A stretch of 64,000 nucleotides of DNA, taken from Pseudomonas flavescens (GTDB taxonomy: Bacteria > Pseudomonadota > Gammaproteobacteria > Pseudomonadales > Pseudomonadaceae). Each line of letters starts with the position of its first letter. Position 1 is the stretch's first letter. The position numbers were made by a program, and so were the translations under genes. The stretch covers positions 4,836,001 through 4,900,000 of the forward strand of contig NZ_JACBYV010000001.1 of assembly GCF_013408425.1 (NCBI RefSeq), read 5' to 3'. The notes beneath the pieces are model-generated. The model was not told the origin of the DNA, searched no databases, and saw only the letters and a list, made by a program, of their open reading frames with translations. Of this stretch, positions 34,543 to 43,665 are shown one piece after another.

Positions 34543-35933
34543 TCGACTTGCCTAGTTTCAGCCGCCTGTGCATCACGGCCGTTTCGCTGCTTATGACTGG
34601 CAGCGTTGTAGCCAGCCAGATTTCCCGCCAACCTGCGGAGGTTCTGCAGTACTACAACGCGCCTTTGCCGAGCTCCGCAGCGCAAATGCGCGCGTGGAGC
34701 GACGGTGACCCAACCTTTCCGCCCGTCGGCCATGTGCTGGACAAAATCACGCGGGGTGATGTGCTGTGGCTCAAGCGTTGGCGTGAGGCAGCAGCACGCG
34801 TGCCCTCGCGCGATGTGAACAACTGGGTGCAGCAATGGCAACGCGACTTGCTCTTCACGACTAAAACTCCTGAGTTCTGTTCCTTTGCCCGAGCATCCAT
34901 GGAGCGTGCTGACCTAGCGTTAAAGTTGGCAGTATCACGATCCTTCGCCAGCGATTGTGCTACGGCTGTGGATGCAAAGTTGCTGGAGGCTGAGGGCGTA
35001 CCGCCCATCGCCTTGGTCGATTTCTATGCTTCCCAGACGGAAGCTGGCTTACCACCGGTCTTTATGCCACGTCTCGAGCAGGCTGTACGTTCAGTAATTA
35101 ACGGCTCTAAAGGCTACGAACAACGCTATGCCGCATTCACGCTGGCAAACCTGCAGCAGTCGGCTGCGACTCAAGCGTTGTTACGAATACATAAACAGAT
35201 CGCAGACCAACGGCTTGCAGACGAAGTGGCCATGGCCCTTATGCGTACTGATGACGCTGAGGCCTTGGCGCTGGCTAATGAAGCGTGCCAGCGACGGACT
35301 AGGGATCCGATCTGCGACAGTGAGCAGAAGCAATACTATGACGGCCAGCCTGAGCAACCACCACCGGTAGATACTCAGTTTGTCAAAGAGCGTATCACTG
35401 CTCTTGCTGCCGCAGGCTTCGACAGAGTAGGGCAACTTAATCCTGCGCAGCAGTCGAGCGCGGACGCCGAATGGCTGCTCACAGAAGCCGGTTACATCCA
35501 CAGCTTCGACGTGGAAACTGGCATGTTCCCCAATCAACACGACAGTCTTCTGCGTGACCTGGCTACACGACTCTCTCCTGATCTCGACGATGTGTTCTTC
35601 GAAGAGACTTATCCGCCACAAGATAATGGGCAGTATCGCTTGCTAGCCTATGCCGACGGCTTTCTGTACCAATGTGAAGCCGCCAATTATGGGGATTGGT
35701 ATGACGTAGAGGCGGTACTTTCTCTGTTGAACCGCCTTGTTGAAGACCGAGGTCTGACACAGCGTTTCGTCGTCCTGCACAGTACTGATCAGATTGCGTC
35801 GGTAGCAGTAGCCCCCCGCAGTGCGTTGCAGTTTGCCTTCGATCAGCGTTGGATTGTCCCAGGCCAAGCGCAACAGGCGATGGAAAGCGGCAAAGCGTTC
35901 GAGGCCGAAGTGCTGCGTGATTTGCAGCGATAG
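34539..35933 (+). CDS. Secreted protein of unknown function
   Basis: 464 aa with an N-terminal signal sequence (residues about 8-26, LCITAVSLLMTGSVVAS). The middle has alpha-helical, HEAT-like stretches (ALANEACQRRTRDPICDSEQ, YAAFTLANLQQSAATQALLR); the last third is a mixed domain with conserved-looking DLDDVFFEETYPP. GC is visibly lower than in its neighbours from about 34.85 kb on. No family recognised. Overlaps the preceding secreted protein and is 17 bp from the DUF1835 gene. Confidence 0.75.
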   Translation: MIDLPSFSRLCITAVSLLMTGSVVASQISRQPAEVLQYYNAPLPSSAAQMRAWSDGDPTFPPVGHVLDKITRGDVLWLKRWREAAARVPSRDVNNWVQQWQRDLLFTTKTPEFCSFARASMERADLALKLAVSRSFASDCATAVDAKLLEAEGVPPIALVDFYASQTEAGLPPVFMPRLEQAVRSVINGSKGYEQRYAAFTLANLQQSAATQALLRIHKQIADQRLADEVAMALMRTDDAEALALANEACQRRTRDPICDSEQKQYYDGQPEQPPPVDTQFVKERITALAAAGFDRVGQLNPAQQSSADAEWLLTEAGYIHSFDVETGMFPNQHDSLLRDLATRLSPDLDDVFFEETYPPQDNGQYRLLAYADGFLYQCEAANYGDWYDVEAVLSLLNRLVEDRGLTQRFVVLHSTDQIASVAVAPRSALQFAFDQRWIVPGQAQQAMESGKAFEAEVLRDLQR

Positions 35934-35950
35934 ATTTGCAAGGAGCACCT

Positions 35951-36730
35951 ATGTGGCATCTGGTATGCGGCGATAACGCCGTAGAAGGCGTAAGCCATGT
36001 GATCGGGCAGCAGGCTGCCGATGATGGGCTGCGGGTCATGCGTGACGACCTGGCGGTTGGCCCGCTGGGCGATGTCGACGCGCCGCCCTGTACCGCACGT
36101 GTGGCGTTCTGGCGCGCGGTGTGGCCCGAGGACGTAACGCCGGTTCCAGACTTCGCGGCTGGGCTGCCCGCCGATGCGCAGTGGATCACCGGCCTCTCCC
36201 GGCAGGCGCGCCCCGTCACCGTCTGGCATGGCGACAGTGCCAGCGAGCAATTGCTGCTGGCGCGGGTGGCACATGCGCTGGAGGGCAGTGAGGTGTTGTT
36301 GCTCGAGGTGGTCTGCGGCACCGGTAACAGCTGGGTGCAGAGCCGCAAGGCGGTGGCCATGCACGCACCCCAGGCGTTGTTCGCCCTGGCCAAACCTCGC
36401 CCGGTCGAGCCAGCGCGTCGTGCAGCGCTGGCCGCGCAGTGGCGCGCCGTGCTGGCCGATGGCGGTCACATCCATCGCTGGCAGACAGGGGTTTTCGCCG
36501 CAGAGGACTATCAGCTCATCGACGCTGCTCTGCTGCGTCACGCCGGCACCGAGCCCAAGCCACTGGCCCGCGTCATGGCTGACGTGATGGCGCGTACCGA
36601 CGGCTTCTTCGCCACCGATTACTTCCTGTTCTGGCGCGCCCGCGAACTGGCTGCAGCAGGCCAGCTGGTGCTCAGTGGCGAGCCGGGCGAGCACGGCTAC
36701 TCGTCGTTGCAAGTGAGCAAGAACTGCTGA
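35951..36730 (+). CDS. DUF1835 domain protein
   Basis: 259 aa. The DUF1835 core is at the N terminus: MWHLVCGDNAVEGVSHVI, then DDLAVGPLGDVD and the WHGDSASEQLLLARVAHAL segment. AAGGAG sits just before the ATG at 35951. Its function is unknown. It ends 27 bp from the convergent dinD. Confidence 0.83.
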   Translation: MWHLVCGDNAVEGVSHVIGQQAADDGLRVMRDDLAVGPLGDVDAPPCTARVAFWRAVWPEDVTPVPDFAAGLPADAQWITGLSRQARPVTVWHGDSASEQLLLARVAHALEGSEVLLLEVVCGTGNSWVQSRKAVAMHAPQALFALAKPRPVEPARRAALAAQWRAVLADGGHIHRWQTGVFAAEDYQLIDAALLRHAGTEPKPLARVMADVMARTDGFFATDYFLFWRARELAAAGQLVLSGEPGEHGYSSLQVSKNC

Positions 36731-36757
36731 GGTTTCGGCCTCGGTAGCCGCGCGGTT

Positions 36758-37600
36758 TCAATTATCCAGAGCGTCAGGATTCTTCAGCCCTTTCTTCCGT
36801 TCCGATCTCAGGCGTCGTTCGATCTTTTTCACATCTTCAGCTGGCGCCAGCCGTTCTGGTCGAATACCCCGTTCCAGTAAGGTATTACGCACGGCTTCGT
36901 TATTCGTGATGTGCTCGTGCGATATCTTCGACTCGCTGTCCAGATGATTTTCCCGGGAATTGAAGATGGTGATTTCTGCGGCAAAATCCTTCGCTTTCAG
37001 AATGATGGTTGGCGCAAAGTCCGCCAGTGGTCGGCTTTCCGGTACCTGCCACAGCTCTTTCATCGCCTGGGTCGACTTGCTGAACAAGGCCTGATCACCC
37101 TTGCTGCGAATGATGCCAAAGTTCTGATTGCCGCCAGTCTGCTCATAGATCAGTTGAGACAGTTCTTTTTCCGTGCTGGTCAGTTTGTGTCTGGCAGAAA
37201 CGCGCTCGCTATCGAGCAAGTGCTGCTCGATCAGTTCAGCCTTGCGGGTCTGCATGGCAAAGTAGGTTTGCGCAAAGGCAATCTCTGCTTTGCGTGAGTC
37301 GCCATTCTGAGCGATCAGATAACAGGCGTAGCGGGTCAGCATGACATCGTCGACTTGCCGCTGGCTGCCTGATCCGAGGTCGACCATTTTGTTGACAGCA
37401 ACAAAATGGTCCGTGGTGGTGTGGCCGGAAATCTCGCATGCCACCTTGGCTCTGGATATGACGGTCGAGAAGTTTCTCCACTCTGCATAGCCCAGCAACT
37501 GTTGCAGATCGCGCGCCAACCAGAACTCGACTCCGGCATCGCTCCTTTGAGCATGAGCTTCGAAGGTGTCCGTGAGACGCTGAATATGCTCGATCTTCAT
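36758..37600 (-). CDS. dinD: DNA-damage-inducible protein D
   Basis: 280 aa. The BRO-N-like first part has EFWLARDLQQLLGYAEWRNF and the conserved VDDVMLTRYACYLIAQNGD; the C-terminal part holds the Gly-Ile-Arg-Pro motif (LLERGIRPERLAPAEDVKK). E. coli DinD inhibits RecA filament activity. The ATG at 37600 has GGAAGGA upstream. I could not find a CTG-N10-CAG LexA box in the 70 bp before it, so SOS control is not evident here. Lower GC than neighbours suggests transfer. Confidence 0.88.
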   Translation of the reverse strand: MKIEHIQRLTDTFEAHAQRSDAGVEFWLARDLQQLLGYAEWRNFSTVISRAKVACEISGHTTTDHFVAVNKMVDLGSGSQRQVDDVMLTRYACYLIAQNGDSRKAEIAFAQTYFAMQTRKAELIEQHLLDSERVSARHKLTSTEKELSQLIYEQTGGNQNFGIIRSKGDQALFSKSTQAMKELWQVPESRPLADFAPTIILKAKDFAAEITIFNSRENHLDSESKISHEHITNNEAVRNTLLERGIRPERLAPAEDVKKIERRLRSERKKGLKNPDALDN

Positions 37601-37670
37601 GATTTGTCCTTCCTTGGTAATCATGCTACTGCGTTTATCCATCGACTTACTGTAGCCCATGAAAGCGCGA

Positions 37671-38462
37671 TCATGGTCGAAAAAACTCCCCCGGCGTGGC
37701 GCCGAATTGCTGGCGGAATGCGGCGATGAAAGCCGAGGTGGAGTCGTAGCCGCAGAGCAGGGCCACGTCGGTGACGCGCTGGCCCTGTTCCAGCGGTGTC
37801 AGTGCGCCGAGCAGGCGCAGGCGTTGGCGCCAGGCGCGGAAGGTCAGCCCGGTGTCGCGCAGGAACAGGCGGCTCAGGGTCTTTTCCGAGACCCCCAGGC
37901 TTTCGCCCCATGCCGCCAGTGCGCGGTCGTCATCGGGTTTTTTCTGCAGGCGGCCGCACAGGGTACGCAGGCGCGGGTCGCTCGGCAGCGGCAATGACAG
38001 GTGCACTTCGGGCGCCAAGCGCAGGCGGTCGAGCAGCACCTGGGCAAGGCGACCGTCGGGCCCCGCTTCGTCGTATTCGACCGGCAATTCACAGAAGCTG
38101 CGGATCAGCTCGCGGGTCAGGGCATCCACGCCAAGCACGCGACAACTGCCGGGCAGCGGATCGACATGGCCATCGTCCACATAGAGGCTGCGCATTTCGG
38201 TGTTCGGCGAGCTCAGCACTTCATGTTCCAGCCCTGCAGGAATCCAGATGGCCCGTTGCGGGGGCGCCACGAAGCTGCCGACGGCCGTGCGCACGTGCAG
38301 TACGCCCTGGATGGCATAGGTCAGTTGTACCCAGGCGTGGCTGTGGCGTGGGGTTCCGGTCTGACGACGCAGCGATTCATTGCGCGCATAGAGGGGCCGC
38401 GGCAGGCGCTCCAGCTGGGGAACGCTACGCTCGGCTATCGTGTTTTGTCCGTTTGGCGACAT
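37671..38462 (-). CDS. AraC family regulator with cupin domain
   Basis: 263 aa. An N-terminal cupin (HSHAWVQLTYAIQGVLHVRT, IWIPAGLEHEV) is followed by a C-terminal double HTH (AAWGESLGVSEKTLSRLFLRDTG and VTDVALLCGYDSTSAFIAAFRQQFGATP). NimR-like architecture. It is divergent from the symporter-family gene with 59 bp between starts, so it probably controls that gene and itself. Confidence 0.88.
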   Translation of the reverse strand: MSPNGQNTIAERSVPQLERLPRPLYARNESLRRQTGTPRHSHAWVQLTYAIQGVLHVRTAVGSFVAPPQRAIWIPAGLEHEVLSSPNTEMRSLYVDDGHVDPLPGSCRVLGVDALTRELIRSFCELPVEYDEAGPDGRLAQVLLDRLRLAPEVHLSLPLPSDPRLRTLCGRLQKKPDDDRALAAWGESLGVSEKTLSRLFLRDTGLTFRAWRQRLRLLGALTPLEQGQRVTDVALLCGYDSTSAFIAAFRQQFGATPGEFFRP

Positions 38463-38521
38463 GATCTGCCTTTATGGCGTTAGTCGGCAATCAACGCTCA
38501 GGGTAGAGTGGAGGCCTATGT

Positions 38522-39562
38522 ATGGCAACTGCTTGCCTTCATCCGCTTGGAATTCTGCCCATGGCCCGCTCCCGTCTGCTGCCCGATAACTTCACCCTGA
38601 CCCTGATCGCCGTCGTCCTCACCGCCACCTTCCTGCCGGTCAGGGGCGAGGTCGCGGTGGCGTTCGGCTGGATCACCAACCTGGCCATCGCCCTGCTGTT
38701 CTTCCTGCATGGTGCCAAGCTGTCGCGTGAGGCCATCGTCGCCGGTGCCGGCCACTGGCGCCTGCACCTGCTGGTGTTCAGCTGCACTTTCATCCTGTTC
38801 CCGTTGCTGGGGCTGGCGCTCAAGCCGCTGCTGTCGCCGATGATCGGCACCGAGCTGTACCTGGGCATGCTTTACCTGTGCGCCCTGCCGGCCACCGTGC
38901 AGTCGGCCATCGCCTTCACGTCCCTGGCGCGCGGCAACATTCCTGCGGCGATCTGCAGTGCGGCGGCCTCCAGCCTGTTCGGCATTTTCCTCACGCCGCT
39001 GCTGGTGGCCTTGCTGATGGACGTACACGGCAGCGGCGGTTCGACCCTGGACGCCATTGGCAAGATCACCCTGCAACTGCTGGTGCCCTTCATCCTCGGT
39101 CAGATCGCCCGACGCTGGATCGGTGCCTGGGTGGGCCGCAACAAGAATTGGCTCAAGTACGTCGATCAGAGTTCGATCCTGCTGGTGGTCTACACGGCGT
39201 TCAGCGCGGCGGTAGTCGAAGGCCTGTGGAATCAGGTCTCCTGGCCGACCCTGGCGGCGCTGGTGTTCGCCTGCTGCCTGCTGCTCGCGCTGGCGCTGTG
39301 CATCACCGCGCTGCTCGGCAAATGGTGCGGTTTCAACATGGAGGATCGCATCACCATCCTGTTCTGCGGCTCGAAGAAGAGCCTGGCCACCGGTGTTCCC
39401 ATGGCTCAGGTGCTGTTCGCTGGTAGCAGCATCGGCCTGATGATTCTGCCGATGATGCTGTTCCATCAGATCCAGCTGATGGTTTGCGCGGTGCTGGCTC
39501 AGCGGTACGCCAAGCGAGCCGAACCGGCTGCGCCGAGCGAAAGCAAGGTGGCGGTGAATTGA
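38522..39562 (+). CDS. Bile acid:sodium symporter family protein (YfeH/SBF-like)
   Basis: 346 aa, about ten membrane segments. SBF-like hallmarks: FFLHGAKLSREAIVAG near residue 60, ALPATVQSAIAFTSLARGNIPAAICSAAASS near 125 and CGSKKSLATGVPMAQVLF near 285. It moves an organic anion with sodium; the substrate is unknown. GGAGG lies before the ATG at 38522; a second ATG at 38561 would remove 13 residues. Confidence 0.88.
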   Translation: MATACLHPLGILPMARSRLLPDNFTLTLIAVVLTATFLPVRGEVAVAFGWITNLAIALLFFLHGAKLSREAIVAGAGHWRLHLLVFSCTFILFPLLGLALKPLLSPMIGTELYLGMLYLCALPATVQSAIAFTSLARGNIPAAICSAAASSLFGIFLTPLLVALLMDVHGSGGSTLDAIGKITLQLLVPFILGQIARRWIGAWVGRNKNWLKYVDQSSILLVVYTAFSAAVVEGLWNQVSWPTLAALVFACCLLLALALCITALLGKWCGFNMEDRITILFCGSKKSLATGVPMAQVLFAGSSIGLMILPMMLFHQIQLMVCAVLAQRYAKRAEPAAPSESKVAVN

Positions 39563-39966
39563 GCCGCGGCACGCCTCTCAAGGCTTCGCTGCTGCTGATC
39601 GCCTTGTTGCCGACGCTGCCGGCTCAGGCCTGGGTTCGGGTCGCGCCGGAGCTGGACGAAAATCCGTTGATAGGCACGACTTACTACGGCGTGCTGTCGA
39701 CTCTGGTGCCGATCCTCACCACGACCAAGCCGGGAGAAGGCACCGAGTTGGCCGAGGAAATATCCAAAGAGAGCAGCAGCATCGACCAGAAGCTGAAGCT
39801 GGCTCGAGACGGTGCAGCCGCCTTCGTCGGTAGTCACGGGCAGATCCGTGGCGTGATGCTGGAGGCGGCGCTGGTCGCACTGCAGCAACGCACCGAGCTG
39901 GCCTCCTACAGCGACATGCAGTTGGCAGAAGCCGTGTTGGCCTACGAGCCGCGCTCCACCCGTTGA
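39559..39966 (+). CDS. DUF2388-like secreted small protein
   Basis: 135 aa from a TTG that overlaps the symporter stop (TTGA) and is preceded by AAGGTGG. Signal peptide SRGTPLKASLLLIALLPTLPAQA. The second half (AAFVGSHGQIRGVMLEAALVALQQR, MQLAEAVLAYE) matches the pattern I know from DUF2388 proteins of pseudomonads. Function unknown. The 174 bp after it contain no gene I can support. Confidence 0.7.
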   Translation: MSRGTPLKASLLLIALLPTLPAQAWVRVAPELDENPLIGTTYYGVLSTLVPILTTTKPGEGTELAEEISKESSSIDQKLKLARDGAAAFVGSHGQIRGVMLEAALVALQQRTELASYSDMQLAEAVLAYEPRSTR

Positions 39967-40140
39967 GCGCGATCTCTGGAAAAGGCGAATCCGGGACAAT
40001 GGCCCAGGCGTCTGCGTGCGAGCGCTGACCAGGCGGCCATCCGCGCTGGTATCGCTGATCGACCGCTGAGGCCGATAGCAGGCGCCCGGCCAATGTGTAC
40101 TGGGTGGCGAAATTGTCGCGCCTGGCCAGCAGATCACGCC

Positions 40141-42543
40141 TCAGCCAGGCGCTTTTTGCCGGCTTCCTCTTGGCAGCAAGAGCCAGCCCAGCGCTGGCAT
40201 CAGGATCAGCGCGCCCAGCATGTTCACCAGGAACATGAAGGCCAGCAGGATGCCCATGTCAGCCTGGAACTTGATCGGCGAGAACGCCCATGTGGCGACG
40301 GCAATCGACAGGGTGACGCCAGTCAGCAGCACCACTTTGCCCGTGAACAGCAGCGCCTGTTGGTAGGCGCTGGCCAGCGAGTCACCCGCGCGTAGGCGCG
40401 CCAGCAGAACGCTGAGCACGTACAGGGCGTAGTCGATGCCGATGCCCACACCGAGAGCGATGACCGGCAGCGTGGCGACTTTCACACCCATGCCCAGGGC
40501 CACCATCAGCGCCTCGCAGAGTACCGAGGTGAGCATCAGCGGCAGCACCGCGCAGAGCGTCGCGCGCCAGCTGCGGAAGGTCACCAGGCAGAGCAGCGCC
40601 ACCGCGCCGTAGACCCAGAACAGCATCTCGCGCATGGCCTGACCGACCACGATGTTGGTCGCTGCTTCGATCCCAGCACTACCCGCAGCGAGCATGAACT
40701 GCGTGCCTTCCACCTGCCGTTCGGCAATGAAGGCTTCGCTGGTGGCGACCACCCGTTCGAGGGTTTCGGCCTTGTGATCGGCAAGGTAGACGTACAGAGA
40801 CAGCAGCGAGCAACCCTGATTGAACAGCTCACGGGGAGCGCGGGTCTGCACGGCGCCGAGGGCGCCGTCGTTGGGTACCAGCTCGTACCATTTGAGGTTG
40901 CCCTCGTTGTAGCCGACTCCGGCGATCTTGCTCAACTCGGCCATGGAGTTGGTCGCCTCCACGCCGGGCAGTTGCTCCAGGCGGGTGGCCAGTTCGTCCA
41001 CGGCGGCCAGGGTCGGGTAACGGGTGCACTGGTCTTCTCCGGTGCGCACCATGACCACGAAGATGTCCGAGCTGGCGCCGTAGTTCTGCGTCATGAACAG
41101 CGCATCACGGTTGTAGCGCGAGTCGGCCCGCAGCTCCGGTGCGCCCGGGTCGAGGTCGCCAATTTTCAGGTGCAGGCTGACCGCGAAACCGAGCACCGCC
41201 AGCGCGAGGCCTGCGGCGATGGCGACCAACGCCCAGGGGCGATCGGTGAAGCGCACCAGCAGCGGCCAGAGCGGGTTGCCACCGTTGCCGGCTCGCTCGG
41301 CCTGCTCGGTTTTCAGGCTGCGCTGGGCGGCTTTCGGGCTTACGCCGAGATAGCTGAGCAGAACCGGTAGCAGGATCAGGTTGGTGAAGACCAGCACCGC
41401 CACCCCCAGGCTGGCGGCGATGGCCAGGTCGCGGATGGCCTGGATGTCGATCACCAGCAGCACGGCAAAGCCCACCAAGTCGCAGAGCAGTGCAGTGACC
41501 CCCGCCGCGAACAGGCGTCGGAAGGTGTAGCGCGCCGCGATCACGCGGTGGGTGCCGCGGCCGATGTCCTGCATGATGCCGTTCATCTTCTGCGCGCCGT
41601 GGCTCATGCCAATGGCAAAGATCAGAAAGGGGACCAGCGCCGAATAGGGATCGAGCGGATAGCCCAGGCTGGCCAGCAGGCCCACCTGCCAGAGCGCCGC
41701 CACCAGCGAGCAGGTCACCACGATCAGCGTGCTACGCAGGCAGCGGGTGTAGCCGTAGAGTACCGCCACGGTCACCAGCACCGCGGCGAGGAAGAACAGC
41801 GCCATCTGCCCCAGGCCTTCGATCAGGTCGCCGATGATCTTGGCGAAGCCGGTGATGTGGATCTGCAGCGTGTCGCTCTGGTACTTGTCGCGCAGCGCCT
41901 CCAGCTGCCGGGACAGCTCGCCGTAATCGAGTGCCGCGCCGGTCTGCGGGTTGATGTCGAGCAGCGGCAGGAGGATCACGCTGGACTTGAAATTGGCCGC
42001 CACCAACTGGCCGATCTCGCCGGAGCGGGCGACATTGGCGCGGATCTGCTCGATGCTCGCCGGCGAGCCGTCATAGTCGTCGGGAATCACCGTGCCGCCA
42101 TCGAGGCCTTCCTCGGTCACCGCCGTCCAGCGCGTGGTCGGCGTCCACAGCGACTTCATGTAGGGCCGGTCGACGCCAGGCAGCAGGTACAACTCGTCGT
42201 TGAGCTTGGCCAGCGTATCCAGGTAGCCGCGCTCGAATATGTCGCCATCCTTGACCTCCACGGCGATCCTCAGCGAGTTGCCCAGGCCGCTCAGTTCGCT
42301 GCGCGCCGCCAGGAAGTTGGCGATGTAGGGGTGGCCGGTGGGGATGGTCTTCTCGAAGCTGGCGTTGATCTCGATGCGCGTGGCTTGCCATCCCAGCAAC
42401 AGGGTCACTACCAGGCAGACCAGAATGATCCACGGCCGGTTGTTGAAGATGCCTCGTTCCACCCGGTTGCCGCTGTGCGGGTCGAAGTCTTCCAGGCGGG
42501 CCGTCACGGTCTGTTCCGTGCTCGGCAGATTCTCGTATTGCAT
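40141..42543 (-). CDS. MMPL/RND superfamily transporter
   Basis: 800 aa. RND pump of the MMPL/patched-like type, not the AcrB type. It has one N-terminal helix (residues about 32-50), a periplasmic loop to about 230, a five-helix bundle, a second loop (about 430-590) and a second bundle. SGLGNSLRIAVEVKDGDIFE and GASSDIFVVMVRTGEDQC are typical. Such pumps export or import lipids and other hydrophobic molecules. GGAGCA precedes the ATG. Last of six same-strand genes with gaps of 25-86 bp, forming one operon with DUF1302, DUF1329 and the YCF48-like gene. Confidence 0.9.
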   Translation of the reverse strand: MQYENLPSTEQTVTARLEDFDPHSGNRVERGIFNNRPWIILVCLVVTLLLGWQATRIEINASFEKTIPTGHPYIANFLAARSELSGLGNSLRIAVEVKDGDIFERGYLDTLAKLNDELYLLPGVDRPYMKSLWTPTTRWTAVTEEGLDGGTVIPDDYDGSPASIEQIRANVARSGEIGQLVAANFKSSVILLPLLDINPQTGAALDYGELSRQLEALRDKYQSDTLQIHITGFAKIIGDLIEGLGQMALFFLAAVLVTVAVLYGYTRCLRSTLIVVTCSLVAALWQVGLLASLGYPLDPYSALVPFLIFAIGMSHGAQKMNGIMQDIGRGTHRVIAARYTFRRLFAAGVTALLCDLVGFAVLLVIDIQAIRDLAIAASLGVAVLVFTNLILLPVLLSYLGVSPKAAQRSLKTEQAERAGNGGNPLWPLLVRFTDRPWALVAIAAGLALAVLGFAVSLHLKIGDLDPGAPELRADSRYNRDALFMTQNYGASSDIFVVMVRTGEDQCTRYPTLAAVDELATRLEQLPGVEATNSMAELSKIAGVGYNEGNLKWYELVPNDGALGAVQTRAPRELFNQGCSLLSLYVYLADHKAETLERVVATSEAFIAERQVEGTQFMLAAGSAGIEAATNIVVGQAMREMLFWVYGAVALLCLVTFRSWRATLCAVLPLMLTSVLCEALMVALGMGVKVATLPVIALGVGIGIDYALYVLSVLLARLRAGDSLASAYQQALLFTGKVVLLTGVTLSIAVATWAFSPIKFQADMGILLAFMFLVNMLGALILMPALGWLLLPRGSRQKAPG

Positions 42544-42578
42544 GTCGTGCTCCTACTGCTTGATCTGTGGCACGCGGT

Positions 42579-43616
42579 TCAGGGAATGGTCAGCGGTGCA
42601 CGCACGCCGCCAAGGCCGGCGCCCAGCAACTGGCCCTCCGCGCTCTCGGCAAGGCTGGCGATGGCACTGCCAGATAGCCGGCCGAGGGGTTCGATGCTCT
42701 GTTGGGCGACGCGCACCAGCTCGCCGTCCTGGCTGGCGAGCAGCAGGCGGCCGTCATCCAGCGCCAGACCCGCCACGAAACTGGACTGGATCGGGCTCGG
42801 CAAGGCTCGCCAGTGCTCACCGCTGTCCTGCGACAGCCAGGCGTTACCCCGCAGGCCAAAGGCCAACAGCTCGCCGCCGCGCCCCGCGAGCAGACCGAAG
42901 AAGCTGCCCTCGTAGGGCGATGCAAGGGCCTGGAAGGAGTTCCCGGCATCGGTCGAGCGCAACAGCAGGCCTCGCTCGCCTGCGATGAACAGGTTTTCGC
43001 CCTGCGCTCGAATGGCGTAAAGGTGCAGACCGCTGGGGTTGTCCAGGCGGCTCATCCAGGGTTGCCAGCTCAGTCCGCCGTCCTGTGTATGCAGGATCAG
43101 GTTGTAGGCACCGACCACGAAGCCGCGCCGTGCATCGCTGAAGTACAGGTCGAGGAAAGGTTTGTCCGGGCCGTCTTGCACCAGCCTGCGGGCCTCGTCG
43201 AGCAGGCGCTGATCGCCGCTGGACTCGGCAGCGGCCAGCGCCAGGCGCGCGGCCTGGATGCCATCGAGCTGCTTGTGCCAGGTCTCGCCGCCGTCCTCGC
43301 TGTGCAGCACCACGCCAAGATGACCGGTGGCCCAGCCACGTTGTGCATCGACGAACTGCACGGCGGTCAGGCTGACGCTCACTGGCACCTTGGCCTGGCG
43401 CCAGCTTCGCCCGGCGTCATCGGAGAGCAGTACCGTGCCGCGCTCACCGACCGCTACCAGACGCTCACCGGCGCGGGCCAGGCCGAGGATCGCCGAGCGC
43501 TCGGCGCGCACGTTCTGCAGTGCAGGTGTGTCCAGAACCACGGGGGCTGCCAGTAATGGCGCTGTTAAGCAGCCAGCCAGGCACAGCCCGACCGACCAGT
43601 TGCATAGGCGTTTCAT
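42579..43616 (-). CDS. YCF48/BNR-repeat beta-propeller protein, exported
   Basis: 345 aa, ATG at 43616 after AGGAG. Signal peptide to about residue 24 (SVGLCLAGCLTAPLLAA). Repeated SDDAGRSW, SEDGGETW, TQDGGLSW, STDAGNSF and SQDSGEHW Asp-box units mark a sialidase-like propeller of the Ycf48/HCF136 type. Ycf48 helps photosystem II assembly; here it more likely scaffolds the RND/DUF1302/DUF1329 envelope complex. It sits between the pump and DUF1329 genes. Confidence 0.87.
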   Translation of the reverse strand: MKRLCNWSVGLCLAGCLTAPLLAAPVVLDTPALQNVRAERSAILGLARAGERLVAVGERGTVLLSDDAGRSWRQAKVPVSVSLTAVQFVDAQRGWATGHLGVVLHSEDGGETWHKQLDGIQAARLALAAAESSGDQRLLDEARRLVQDGPDKPFLDLYFSDARRGFVVGAYNLILHTQDGGLSWQPWMSRLDNPSGLHLYAIRAQGENLFIAGERGLLLRSTDAGNSFQALASPYEGSFFGLLAGRGGELLAFGLRGNAWLSQDSGEHWRALPSPIQSSFVAGLALDDGRLLLASQDGELVRVAQQSIEPLGRLSGSAIASLAESAEGQLLGAGLGGVRAPLTIP

Positions 43617-43665
43617 AGGCGAATCTCCTGAGTGCGACGCCCTGAGCGCCGCACTCGCCAGCGGG

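Noticed and set aside
37601..37670. Expected LexA box upstream of dinD
   Set aside because: No CTG-N10-CAG pattern found; only a stray CTGTAG, so I do not claim SOS control for this gene.
39967..40140. Possible gene remnant between the DUF2388-like and RND genes
   Set aside because: All three leftward frames were read and none gives a recognisable peptide or a start with a ribosome site.
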